A stretch of 64,000 nucleotides of DNA. It comes from M55B144 sp964550615 (GTDB taxonomy: Bacteria > Bipolaricaulota > Bipolaricaulia > UBA7950 > UBA9294). The position numbers and the translations under genes are program-made. Shown here one piece after another: positions 42,820-51,467 of the stretch. The stretch covers positions 1-64,000 of the forward strand of contig CAZKAB010000004.1 in the NCBI GenBank assembly GCA_964550615.1. Direction: 5' to 3'. The notes beneath the pieces are model-generated. The model was not told where the DNA came from, ran no database searches, and saw nothing but the letters and a program-made list of their open reading frames with translations. Within the stretch, counting starts at the first letter, position 1, and each line of letters starts with the position of its first letter.

Positions 42820-43563
42820 ATGTCTAAGAACACGCTAGTCGTTTCAATCGTCGCGTTGCTTCTTGCCGCCGCTGCATTGGTGCTCCAGTTTGTGCTCCCG
42901 GCCGGCGAGGGAGCGGATAGCGCTGCCGTTTCCAGTCTCACTACTCGCGTCAGCGCGCTCGAATCGAATACCGCCACTCCGCTCAAGGTGGCCTACATCA
43001 ACGCCGAAGACGCGTTTTCGGTGTTTACCAATGCGGTGAGCGATCTTCGCCAGAAGGCGATCGATAAGCAGGGCGAGATCGTCAAACTGCAACAGCAGCT
43101 CAGCGCAAGCACGATCTCAAATGACGATTATAATAGCCAAAACAACCAGTTGCAGGCAGAGCTTCTGCAGGCACAGTTGAACATCGACCTCGGCACAATT
43201 GACAAGATGATCGCCTCACCCGGTTTCTCCGACATGAAGAGCGACCTCCAGAAACTGAAGGACGAGGCGCAGCCGGTCGTCGACGAGATGAAGAACCTCG
43301 TCTCCACCGCACGCGTCGGGGTCGTCGATACGACCGAGTTCCAAAACCGATATACGCAAGTCAAGAACGCGTTCACACAGCTCGATCAGCTCCTTACGCA
43401 GGCAGCAACCGCCAAGATTGTCAAGGCGGCCAACGACGTCGCCGTTGCGCAAGGGTATGATCTCGTGCTCCGCACCAAGAACGTCATCGTTTACCGCAAC
43501 ACGGCGAAGCTAACCGACATTACTGACCTCGTCAAGCACGAGCTCGCCGGCTATCTGCAATAG
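42820..43563 (+). CDS. OmpH/Skp-family periplasmic chaperone-like protein
   Basis: 247 residues. N-terminal hydrophobic segment (TLVVSIVALLLAAAALVLQF) acting as signal or anchor, then a short coiled coil (SSLTTRVSALESN) and the OmpH domain: VAYINAEDAFSVFTNAVSDL, a long helical hairpin rich in Gln/Leu, and AANDVAVAQGYDLVLRTKNVIVY at the end. Skp holds unfolded barrel proteins for BamA, which is the next gene upstream. Longer than Skp (about 160) because of an extended helical arm. Confidence 0.88.
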   Translation: MSKNTLVVSIVALLLAAAALVLQFVLPAGEGADSAAVSSLTTRVSALESNTATPLKVAYINAEDAFSVFTNAVSDLRQKAIDKQGEIVKLQQQLSASTISNDDYNSQNNQLQAELLQAQLNIDLGTIDKMIASPGFSDMKSDLQKLKDEAQPVVDEMKNLVSTARVGVVDTTEFQNRYTQVKNAFTQLDQLLTQAATAKIVKAANDVAVAQGYDLVLRTKNVIVYRNTAKLTDITDLVKHELAGYLQ

Positions 43564-43570
43564 TCTTGCG

Positions 43571-43941
43571 ATGAAAAGGGATATCGAAGCGATACGTCGC
43601 GTGCTGCCCCTGCGATATCCCTATCTTATGATCGATCGGATCATGGAAGAGGGAGAGGGGCTCGTCGTCGCAGCAAAGAACGTGACGATCAACGAGCCCT
43701 TCTTTCAGGGGCATTTCCCCGAGCCGCTACCGGCAGTGATGCCCGGCACGCTCATCTTGGAGGCGATGGCGCAGACAGCGGCGTTTCTTCTCGTGCGAGC
43801 GGGTGGCCAAGAGGGATACCTTGTGGGGGTCGACGAAGCGCGTATCCGAAGGAAAGTAGTTCCCGGCGACCGATTACTACTTAAGGCACAGATGCTGCGT
43901 GCACGAGCCGGCATGCTCAAGGCCAAGGTAGAGGCAACCGT
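43571..43941 (+). CDS. fabZ: 3-hydroxyacyl-ACP dehydratase FabZ, 3' end lost in assembly gap
   Basis: Dehydrates 3-hydroxyacyl-ACP in fatty-acid synthesis. The first 123 residues are visible: VLPLRYPYLMIDRI, catalytic His in EPFFQGHFPEP and Glu in GTLILEAMAQTAAFLL, then VVPGDRLLLKAQM. About 15-25 C-terminal residues are missing in the N run. Follows skp by 7 bases. Confidence 0.95.
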
Positions 43942-44041
43942 NNNNNNNNNNNNNNNNNNNNNNNNNNNNNNNNNNNNNNNNNNNNNNNNNNNNNNNNNNN
44001 NNNNNNNNNNNNNNNNNNNNNNNNNNNNNNNNNNNNNNNNN
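43942..44041. other. assembly gap (100 N)
   Basis: Exactly 100 N, the usual placeholder for a scaffold gap of unknown size. The open frame running across it is an artefact joining fabZ to ftcD; more genes could lie in the gap. Confidence 0.99.
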
Positions 44042-44782
44042 TTGGAAGGCATCCTTTCACTCGCCGAGAAGGCCGTGCAACTGATCGATCTGCATGAGCA
44101 TCACGGCGAGCATCCCCGCATGGGATCAGTCGATGTCATCCCGTTCATTCCCGTGCGCGGTGTAACGATGTCAGACTGTATCGAGCTCTCGCATCGCGTC
44201 GGCGAACGCATTGCAAACGAACTCGAGATCCCCGTCTATCTCTATGAACAATCGGCGACCTGCAGCGCACGCCAAAACCTGGCCACGATTCGCAAGGGGG
44301 AGTTCGAGGGATTCGCCAACAAGATCGTTCTTCCCGAATGGCACCCCGATTTTGGTGAGCCGCAGATCCATCCCACTGCCGGAGTCGTTGCCATCGGTGC
44401 ACGCGAGTTTCTCGTCGCCTACAACATCGACCTCAATACGTCCGACTTAACCGTAGCAAAGGAAATCGCCCGCGCCGTGCGCTTCTCAAGCGGCGGATTA
44501 CGCTATGTCAAAGCGCTCGGATTTCCTCTTGAGGAGCGCGGCATCGTGCAAGTGTCGATGAACCTAACCAATTTCAGGAAGACACCGCTTCTGCGAGTGT
44601 TCGAACTCGTGAAGCGAGAAGCGGAGCGCAGAGGCGTGTTGGTAATGGGAAGCGAAATCGTAGGCACCGTTCCGCGGCAGGCGCTGTACGAAGTTGCCCA
44701 GGCGGCTCTCCAGATAAGGGACTTCTCTTCAGATCTCATTCTCGAAGAACGGATCGAGGACGCCCTGAATGAGGATTGCTGA
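44042..44782 (+). CDS. ftcD: glutamate formimidoyltransferase, 5' end lost in assembly gap
   Basis: Transfers the formimino group of formiminoglutamate to tetrahydrofolate, the last step of one histidine-degradation route. 246 residues visible: HHGEHPRMGSVDVIPFIPV with the catalytic-region His, YEQSATCSARQNLATIRKGEF, HPTAGVVAIGAREFLVAYNI and VQVSMNLTNFRKTPL. The stop at 44782 leaves only the transferase part, with no cyclodeaminase domain. Start lost in the gap. Overlaps murD by 14 bases. Confidence 0.95.
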   Translation: MEGILSLAEKAVQLIDLHEHHGEHPRMGSVDVIPFIPVRGVTMSDCIELSHRVGERIANELEIPVYLYEQSATCSARQNLATIRKGEFEGFANKIVLPEWHPDFGEPQIHPTAGVVAIGAREFLVAYNIDLNTSDLTVAKEIARAVRFSSGGLRYVKALGFPLEERGIVQVSMNLTNFRKTPLLRVFELVKREAERRGVLVMGSEIVGTVPRQALYEVAQAALQIRDFSSDLILEERIEDALNEDC

Positions 44783-46067
44783 TAGAGAAGTAAGACACAT
44801 CGCAATCCTTGGTTTCGGCCGTACCGGCCGTGCCGTACTCGATTATTCCCTTGCACACGGAGTGCATGCGTTCGTCAGTGACAGCGCCGGGATCGGCGCA
44901 GAAGATACCGCGTTTCTCACAGCGAACGACGTCCCATATGAGGAGCACGGCCACACCAAGCACGCACTCGAACAGGCGGAAATGATCGTGCTCAGTCCAG
45001 GAGTGCCGCGAGATATTTCACTCCTGGCGCAAGCGGCGAGCGCCGGCATTCTCGTCATCTCTGAACTCGATCTCGCATACCACCTCGCTCCTCGTGTTCC
45101 GCTCGTCGCAGTGACCGGAACGAATGGGAAGAGCACGACGGTAACACTGATCGAGGCGATCCTTCGCGGTTCGGGGTTGAAGGCAATCGCCGCCGGCAAC
45201 ATCGGAATCCCATTCATCTCTCTGGTCGACGACGCATCCGCCTATGACGCCATAATCCTTGAAGTGAGCAGCTTCCAGCTTGAGCAGAGTGAGGCTTTTT
45301 GCCCACACGTTGCCGTAATCCTCAATATCGCTCCCGATCATCTGGAGCGGCACAAGACGATGAGCGCCTACGTCGAAGCGAAGGCGCGCCTGTTCCAACA
45401 TCAGAATGATGGCGACTGGGCGATCATCCCGGCCGACCTGGAATCAGTCTTCTCCGACATCGTCGCGCAGAAGGTTATCTTCGACCAACTTCGGCTTCCC
45501 TCTTCACCGCTCACCGCCCGTATCTCTCCGCACAACCGCGCCAACCTTCGCGCCGCTGCCGCGGCAAGCATGTGCGTGTCTCCCGGCTTGAGCCTCTCGA
45601 AGATCGATCTTCGCGGAATAGAAGAAGCATTCCGGCTTCCGTTTCGTATGCACGAGGAGCCTCGCATCAGGACTATTAAAGTGATCAACGATTCCAAGTC
45701 GACCAACGCCGCTTCCGCTATCGCCGCACTTGCAAGCATCACCGGAACACTAATCCTCATTCTCGGGGGAAAGCACAAAGGCGCCGGATATGAATCCCTT
45801 GCCGAGGCCGTCAAGGCTCATCAGGTGCGACACGTCATCCTATTCGGTGCAGCGGCCACGCTTCTGCGAGATACTCTGTGTGACACAGGTTACACAGAAA
45901 TCTCTGAATGCTCGACGCTGGATCAGGCGCTGTCGCTCGCGCTCGACCTGGCTAGTGACAACGACACGATTCTCTTCTCACCCGCGTGCTCAAGTTATGA
46001 CCAGTACAGGAATTATGTCGAACGTGGCGAGCATTTCTCCCGTCTTATCGCCGCTCGTCTAGAGTAA
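44769..46067 (+). CDS. murD: UDP-N-acetylmuramoylalanine--D-glutamate ligase
   Basis: Adds D-Glu to UDP-MurNAc-L-Ala. 432 residues: N-terminal Rossmann ILGFGRTGRAVLDYS, ATP loop VTGTNGKSTTVTLIE, EVSSFQLEQSEAF, NIAPDHLERHKTM and C-terminal NDSKSTNAASAIAAL with GGKHKGAGY. Complete. First gene of the division cluster here; mraY, murE and murF are not in the window. Confidence 0.97.
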   Translation: MRIADREVRHIAILGFGRTGRAVLDYSLAHGVHAFVSDSAGIGAEDTAFLTANDVPYEEHGHTKHALEQAEMIVLSPGVPRDISLLAQAASAGILVISELDLAYHLAPRVPLVAVTGTNGKSTTVTLIEAILRGSGLKAIAAGNIGIPFISLVDDASAYDAIILEVSSFQLEQSEAFCPHVAVILNIAPDHLERHKTMSAYVEAKARLFQHQNDGDWAIIPADLESVFSDIVAQKVIFDQLRLPSSPLTARISPHNRANLRAAAAASMCVSPGLSLSKIDLRGIEEAFRLPFRMHEEPRIRTIKVINDSKSTNAASAIAALASITGTLILILGGKHKGAGYESLAEAVKAHQVRHVILFGAAATLLRDTLCDTGYTEISECSTLDQALSLALDLASDNDTILFSPACSSYDQYRNYVERGEHFSRLIAARLE

Positions 46068-46257
46068 CTTTTCGCCATTCGTCCCTTTTCCAGTACTCCC
46101 ATGTGTCTCATCGACGAGATACTAATTCTCATCAACTCCCCGACATGTTTCCTTCAGATTGATGGACAACTGCCTTACTTATATGACGCGGCACAAACAG
46201 ATGCAGAGCGTCTGGAAATGCGGCACACAGCGCGAGAGGGCAGACAAGGAGACGGGA

Positions 46258-47340
46258 GTGGACGGACGTGTGGATCGAGGGATCGTACTAACAGCCTCAC
46301 TACTCCTCCTATTCGGGCTAATAATGGTGTACAGTGCCAGCGCCCCGTTTTCGCTGCGATACTACGGAAGCGACACACACCTGCTGGTGAAGCAACTGAT
46401 CGCAGCCGCGCTTGGCATCGGATTGCTTATCCTGTTCAGCTACATCGACTACCATCGCCTGCAACATGTTGATGACATCCTGCTTCTTGGCGCGTTCGTC
46501 CTCACTTTCCTCACGCTCCTTCCTCTCGGCGCAATCAGCGACGGCCGCTGGCTGCGCATCGGATCCTTCGCTCTGCAACCGACCGAAGTACTGAAGTTCG
46601 CACTCATCATCTATCTCGCGGCGGCAATTGACAGGAAGAAAGACTCCATGCGATCATTCACCGACGGCGTTCTGCCGTTCATCCTCGTGCTTCTGGTTAT
46701 CGCCGCAGTGACAATGAACCAGCCTGATTTCGGAATGACTCTGATCTTCGGCTCTGTTACGGTCTTGATGCTCTTTCTCGGAGGCGCCCGTCTCACGCAC
46801 CTATTGGCACTCGCCGTCGGCAGCCTTCCATTCATCGTACTTGCGATACGCATCGCCCCCTACCGCCTGGCGCGGGTCCTATCATTCCTTAATCCGCATG
46901 CCTACAGCGCATCCTCTGGATACCAGACTATTCAGTCTCTGGTCGCAATCGGGTCGGGCGGCTTGATTGGGCGCGGTCTCGGTGCGTCGCGGGCAAAGCT
47001 GTTCTACCTTCCCCAGGCATACAACGACTTCATCTTCTCCGTAACTGCGGAGGAGCTTGGGCTGATCGGAAGCCTTGTTCTGATAGGTCTATTCGCCGCT
47101 TTTGCCTGGCGGGCGTTTGCAATCTCCCGTGTGGCGCCGGATCGATTCGGAAGCCTGCTCGCAATCGGAATCGGCTTTGTAATCACATTTCAGGCGATCC
47201 TTAATCTTGGCGTCGCGACCGGCCTCTTGCCGGTGACCGGATTGACGCTCCCATTCATCAGCAACGGCGGGTCATCGCTTCTCGTCACACTGGCGATGGT
47301 CGGGGTTCTGCTCAACATCTCGAAGCAAGGAGGAGAGTGA
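46258..47340 (+). CDS. ftsW: SEDS peptidoglycan polymerase FtsW
   Basis: Septal glycosyltransferase of the SEDS family. 360 residues and ten predicted helices: MVYSASAPFSLRYYG, GRWLRIGSFALQPTEVLKFALI, MNQPDFGMTLIFG, YNDFIFSVTAEELGLIG and VTGLTLPFISNGGSSLL. The start is GTG 46258, six bases after AAGGAG; ATGs further upstream give a hydrophilic non-homologous extension. The 190 bp between murD and this start contain no gene I can support and only weak promoter-like matches. FtsW versus RodA is set by its place between murD and murG. Confidence 0.93.
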   Translation: MDGRVDRGIVLTASLLLLFGLIMVYSASAPFSLRYYGSDTHLLVKQLIAAALGIGLLILFSYIDYHRLQHVDDILLLGAFVLTFLTLLPLGAISDGRWLRIGSFALQPTEVLKFALIIYLAAAIDRKKDSMRSFTDGVLPFILVLLVIAAVTMNQPDFGMTLIFGSVTVLMLFLGGARLTHLLALAVGSLPFIVLAIRIAPYRLARVLSFLNPHAYSASSGYQTIQSLVAIGSGGLIGRGLGASRAKLFYLPQAYNDFIFSVTAEELGLIGSLVLIGLFAAFAWRAFAISRVAPDRFGSLLAIGIGFVITFQAILNLGVATGLLPVTGLTLPFISNGGSSLLVTLAMVGVLLNISKQGGE

Positions 47341-48467
47341 TGCGCGTACTGATCGCTGGCGGAGGAACGGGAGGTCACTTCTATCCCGCGCTCGCGGTGA
47401 TGGAGGAATTCGCTCACCGTGAAGAACAGATTGAGCTTGCATACGTGGGTACCAGACGCGGAATCGAAGCACGCATTCTTCCTTCATATAAATGGATCCG
47501 CTTCTTCCCAATCCATGTGCGCGGACTGGAACGCGGCAATGCCTTGCAGAATATGTATGCCATGGTCTTGCTTGCCCTCGCATTCTTGGAAACGCTGATC
47601 GTCTTCTGTCGCTTCCGTCCGCGCATAGTGATCGGCATGGGCGGTTATGCATCGTTCCCCGCCGTTCTTCTCGCTTCGATACTTGCGAAAGTATCTCCAA
47701 TCAGAACGGTTATTCACGAGCAAAACGCTGTTGCCGGACTGAGCAACAGAATACTCGCACCTTTTGTAGATAAGGTTCTCGTCTCGTATTCTCAGACAAG
47801 ACGCTACTTCCAAAGATCCCGAAACGTCGTCACCACCGGCAACCCGATCCGAAAGGACTTCCTTCTCGCCAAGCGCACGGCCGACGTCTATGAGCAATTC
47901 GGCCTTTCTCCGGACAAACGTACTGTACTGGTATTCGGCGGATCGCATGGATCGGCCGCACTCACCAATGCGATTAGACAAGCGAAATCGGAGATCGCAC
48001 GTAACGCAAGGTTGCAGGTGCTGCTCGTAACGGGCGACAGTGCGGACAGGACTGTCATTGCGAGGGAATTTGCCGCAGCAGGGGTGAAGAATATCTCCGT
48101 ACGCCGTTACATCGATCAGATGGGAGAGGCGTTCGCCGTTGCGGATCTGATCGTCTCCCGCGCCGGTGCCACTACTCTGGCCGAGATCACATCATGCGGG
48201 AAACCTGCCGTTCTTATTCCCTGGGGCGGCGCAACCGGCGGACATCAATGGGAGAATGCGCGCGTGTTGAGTGATGGGCGGGGTTGCACGCTCATGGAAG
48301 AGAATGATATCCTAGACAGAAGATTGACACGATTGATTGAACAGATGGTGAGGGATGAAAAGGGGCTCAACCTGATGGCACGAAACTCCATGCGTATGGG
48401 GAGCAGACATGCGACTGCCTCGATGTTGGGCGAGATCATGACCCTTGTCGAGGGAGCGCGACCATGA
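47340..48467 (+). CDS. murG: UDP-GlcNAc--lipid I GlcNAc transferase MurG
   Basis: Makes lipid II at the inner membrane face. 375 residues: VLIAGGGTGGHFYPALAV, FRPRIVIGMGGYASFPAVL, HEQNAVAGLSNRIL, TGNPIRKDFL, VFGGSHGSAALTNAI and SRAGATTLAEITSCGKPAVLIPW. Start ATG overlaps the ftsW stop (TGATG). Confidence 0.97.
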   Translation: MRVLIAGGGTGGHFYPALAVMEEFAHREEQIELAYVGTRRGIEARILPSYKWIRFFPIHVRGLERGNALQNMYAMVLLALAFLETLIVFCRFRPRIVIGMGGYASFPAVLLASILAKVSPIRTVIHEQNAVAGLSNRILAPFVDKVLVSYSQTRRYFQRSRNVVTTGNPIRKDFLLAKRTADVYEQFGLSPDKRTVLVFGGSHGSAALTNAIRQAKSEIARNARLQVLLVTGDSADRTVIAREFAAAGVKNISVRRYIDQMGEAFAVADLIVSRAGATTLAEITSCGKPAVLIPWGGATGGHQWENARVLSDGRGCTLMEENDILDRRLTRLIEQMVRDEKGLNLMARNSMRMGSRHATASMLGEIMTLVEGARP

Positions 48468-49843
48468 TCGATGCGGGAAAGCGTTATCACTTCGTCGGAA
48501 TCGCAGGAGCAGGGATGAGCGGGCTCGCCTCGGTGATGTTGGCGAGCGGGAGCAGCATCTCCGGATCCGATCTGCGGGAAAACGAGGAGACAGAGCGCCT
48601 GCGTCATGCCGGCGCCACCATCCACGTGGGGCACGATCCGAGCCTGCTCGATGACAGCGTCGATGAGGTGATCGTATCCTCGGCAATCGACTACAAGAAC
48701 GTGGAAGTGCAGGCGGCAATGGAACGCAAGCTCCCAATCGTGCGTCGCCTACACGCTCTTGCTTCTGTATTGAACGGATACTCGAGCATCGGAGTGGCAG
48801 GCACGCATGGGAAGACAACTACAACCGCGATGACCGCCACCATTCTGCGCGAAACGGGCAAGGATCCGAGCTATCTCATCGGCGCACAGTGCCCCGGTCT
48901 GGGCGGGAACTCTCACCTCGGAAAGGGAAGGCTGTTCGTTACCGAAATTGATGAGAGCGACGGCTTGTTCCTTGCTGTTCATCCTACGATTGCCGTTCTC
49001 AACAACATCGGGCGCGACCACTTGGAAACGTATCACGACTTGGCAACCATCACCGGCATATTCAAGCGATTCGTTCTCCAGGCGGAAGAATCGGTGCTGG
49101 CAATCGATGATGAACACGTGCGCGCGCTGGCACGTCAGGTTCCATCATCGCTCACCGTCGGAATCCATCCCGAGGCCATGCTGCGCGCCACCAACATCTC
49201 GCACCATCACTTTCATACCACATTCGACCTCACATACATGGGCGTCAGGATAACGCGCGTCTCTCTGCCCACTCCCGGAGACCATAATGTGAGAAACGCC
49301 CTATGTGCGATCGCTGCCGCCAGCCTGGCGGGGGTCTCTCTCGAAGAAGCGGGGGCCGCACTCGCCGGATTCCAACTCCCACAACGGCGATTCCAGCTCT
49401 TGGAAGAGAACGGGGTGACCGTGGTCGACGACTACGCGCATCTGCCGGAAGAGATCGAGGCGACGCTGCAAGCAATCCGCAGCGGCTGGGACAAGCGGCG
49501 AATAGTCGCCGTATTTCAGCCACACCGGTATACGCGAACGCGGTCAATCGGCGATGAGTTTGGCACCGCATTCCGCATGGCGGACACCGTCATTGTTACT
49601 CCAATCTATCCGGCTTACGAACAACCAATCCCCGGTGTCAGCTCACAAGTGATCGTCGATTCCATCTTGCGGACAACAGGGAATTACCCCCTATTGTTCC
49701 ATGACAAGGAGGAGACTCTCACATTTCTCAAGCAATACATCGAACCGGGCGATTTCATCATCAGCTTCGGCGCAGGCGACATCTGGACGGTAACCGACAC
49801 GCTGTCGCGCTTCCTGAAGGAGGGAAGTCCCTGCCTCGCTTAG
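48464..49843 (+). CDS. murC: UDP-N-acetylmuramate--L-alanine ligase
   Basis: Adds L-Ala to UDP-MurNAc. 459 residues: HFVGIAGAGMSGLASVML, ATP loop GVAGTHGKTTTTAMTA, EIDESDGLFL, NIGRDHLETY and DDYAHLPEEIEATLQAI with FQPHRYTRT. The usual His in DDYAHHP is Leu here. ATGA overlap with murG. Confidence 0.97.
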   Translation: MIDAGKRYHFVGIAGAGMSGLASVMLASGSSISGSDLRENEETERLRHAGATIHVGHDPSLLDDSVDEVIVSSAIDYKNVEVQAAMERKLPIVRRLHALASVLNGYSSIGVAGTHGKTTTTAMTATILRETGKDPSYLIGAQCPGLGGNSHLGKGRLFVTEIDESDGLFLAVHPTIAVLNNIGRDHLETYHDLATITGIFKRFVLQAEESVLAIDDEHVRALARQVPSSLTVGIHPEAMLRATNISHHHFHTTFDLTYMGVRITRVSLPTPGDHNVRNALCAIAAASLAGVSLEEAGAALAGFQLPQRRFQLLEENGVTVVDDYAHLPEEIEATLQAIRSGWDKRRIVAVFQPHRYTRTRSIGDEFGTAFRMADTVIVTPIYPAYEQPIPGVSSQVIVDSILRTTGNYPLLFHDKEETLTFLKQYIEPGDFIISFGAGDIWTVTDTLSRFLKEGSPCLA

Positions 49844-50724
49844 AATCACCCGACGATGTTGCGTTTCTGAAGTCGCTCCCCGGAATACTGCTGATAGATG
49901 AACCACTCGCTCGCCACACAACACTTCAAGTGGGAGGGCCGGCGACTGTTTTCCGTGCAGCGTCGATCGATGTCCTACGCGAAGTTGTCGCCTTCTGCCG
50001 CAGCAAAGAGATAGACCACTACATCCTCGGAAAGGGATCCAACGTTCTGTTCTCTGATCGGGGCTACGCCGGCGTGATCCTGTCCATGGCGGATCTTGCC
50101 GGGTACAGGGTGAGCGGAACACGGATTATCGCCGAAGCCGGCGCGTCGCTTGGCACGCTCATCGCCGTCGCTCATGCTCATGGTTCGCATGGACTCGATT
50201 TCCTTGCAGGCATCCCGGGCACACTCGGCGGAGCAGTGACGCTAAACGCCGGAATCACTGAAGCAGAAATCGGTGAAATCATAGAAAACGTCGGTGTTAT
50301 TGACATCGCGGGCGATGTCACGCACATCGGACGTGATCGGTGCGAGTTCGCATATCGATCAAGCAGCTTCCTCACATCCCGCATACCCATTGTAGATGCA
50401 TGTCTGCGGCTCGATGGGAGCGAATATGATCTCCGCCGCTTGCTTGCCCTCCGGCGCGCCACGCAGCCGCTCGCCTTCCCATCCGCAGGCTGTACCTTCA
50501 AGAACCCTCCTGGATTCTCCGCCGGCGAACTCATCGATCGAGCCGGACTAAAGGGATTTCGCGTTGGAATGGCCAAGGTATCTGACAAACATGCCAATTT
50601 CATACTGAACCTCGGAGGGGCGACAAGCGCTGAGATCCGCAAATTAATTGACATTGTCCGCCAAAAGGTGTATAAAAGTTTCCGTATCCCGCTTGAATTG
50701 GAGATTGAGGTCGTTGACGGGTGA
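49831..50724 (+). CDS. murB: UDP-N-acetylenolpyruvoylglucosamine reductase, apparent CUG start
   Basis: Reduces UDP-GlcNAc-enolpyruvate to UDP-MurNAc with FAD and NADPH. The first canonical in-frame start (GTG 49930) falls inside the conserved block LIDEPLARHTTLQVGGPA and would delete it. No ATG, GTG or TTG occurs upstream in this frame. CTG at 49831, seven bases after AAGGAGG, gives 297 residues and overlaps the murC stop by 13 bases. Other motifs: LGKGSNVLFSDRGYAGVIL, GLDFLAGIPGTLGGAVTLNAG, CEFAYRSSSF, SAGCTFKNP and DKHANFILNLGGAT. The Ser/Glu active-site pattern is type II-like. Confidence 0.95.
   Translation: MPRLESPDDVAFLKSLPGILLIDEPLARHTTLQVGGPATVFRAASIDVLREVVAFCRSKEIDHYILGKGSNVLFSDRGYAGVILSMADLAGYRVSGTRIIAEAGASLGTLIAVAHAHGSHGLDFLAGIPGTLGGAVTLNAGITEAEIGEIIENVGVIDIAGDVTHIGRDRCEFAYRSSSFLTSRIPIVDACLRLDGSEYDLRRLLALRRATQPLAFPSAGCTFKNPPGFSAGELIDRAGLKGFRVGMAKVSDKHANFILNLGGATSAEIRKLIDIVRQKVYKSFRIPLELEIEVVDG
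50648..50676 (+). promoter_or_regulatory. near-consensus promoter inside murB for ftsQAZ
   Basis: Perfect TTGACA (50648-50653), 17-bp spacer, TATAAA (50671-50676). The predicted start is near 50683, 38 bases before ftsQ. Only one hexamer base departs from consensus, although the site is within murB codons. Confidence 0.75.
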
Positions 50725-51467
50725 ACGAGGGGAAACCGAGAAGGAGAGCTGTTGGTTGGGCTGTCATCATAGGGGGGGTTCTTATCGCTGCTGCCATCAT
50801 CGCCCTGTATACACCTTGGTTGCGTCTCTTTGACCTGCAAGAGATTGTAGTGAGGGGGAATTACTACACATCCACACAGGAGATCAAGGAGAGGGCAGGG
50901 TTTGTGGTAGGGAGCAACGTTTTCCGCGCTCCTATCGATCGCGCTCGTGCTCGACTTGTGGAGCTTCCCTGGGTGAAATCCGTTTCAATCCATCGAGTTT
51001 TCCCACACACGATAGAGATCAAAGTGCTTGAGCGGGCTCCCATTGTAACACTCGTCGATCCCAGTAATCCGTCGCGCATACTGCTGATAGGGGAGGATGG
51101 GGTGATCATTGGCGATGCCGACAGCAACTACAAACCGCTCCTCTCGATTACCGGCGCGCCCATATCGGGCGACAATCCCGGGGAACGGATAGTTGATACC
51201 GGCATTACGCAGACGCTCGCCTATCTATATGAAACGGGGCTCACAACCAGCCTCTTTCAACGCATCGATTTCTCCAATCCTGATATGATCACTATGAATA
51301 CAAAAGACGGGGTAGAAGTGGTGCTCGGTGCGGTTGACGGCATCAGCAGCCGGATCGATGAGTTGAACGCGCTTCTTAAGACGCTCGATCTCGCGGCCTA
51401 TCAAAGGATAGATCTCAGTTTTGGGGGTGAGGCGATACTTGTGCCCCGTAAGGTGGTGAACCGATGA
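50721..51467 (+). CDS. ftsQ: cell division protein FtsQ/DivIB
   Basis: 248-residue bitopic membrane protein: short cytoplasmic basic N-terminus, one helix (AVIIGGVLIAAAIIALYTPWL), then POTRA (FDLQEIVVRGNYYTSTQEIKE, VGSNVFRAPIDRARARLVELPWVKSVSIHRVFPHTIEIKVLERAP). Links FtsW/FtsI and FtsA/FtsZ parts of the divisome. GTG 50721 overlaps the murB stop (GTGA). Confidence 0.95.
   Translation: MNEGKPRRRAVGWAVIIGGVLIAAAIIALYTPWLRLFDLQEIVVRGNYYTSTQEIKERAGFVVGSNVFRAPIDRARARLVELPWVKSVSIHRVFPHTIEIKVLERAPIVTLVDPSNPSRILLIGEDGVIIGDADSNYKPLLSITGAPISGDNPGERIVDTGITQTLAYLYETGLTTSLFQRIDFSNPDMITMNTKDGVEVVLGAVDGISSRIDELNALLKTLDLAAYQRIDLSFGGEAILVPRKVVNR

Noticed and set aside
43571..44782. A single frame joining FabZ to a formiminotransferase
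   Set aside because: The frame crosses 100 N of a scaffold gap; the two ends belong to unrelated, individually recognisable proteins.
46068..46257. Promoter for ftsW
   Set aside because: A TTGATG and a TATATG occur, but with a 15-bp spacer; below the quality of the other promoters called here.
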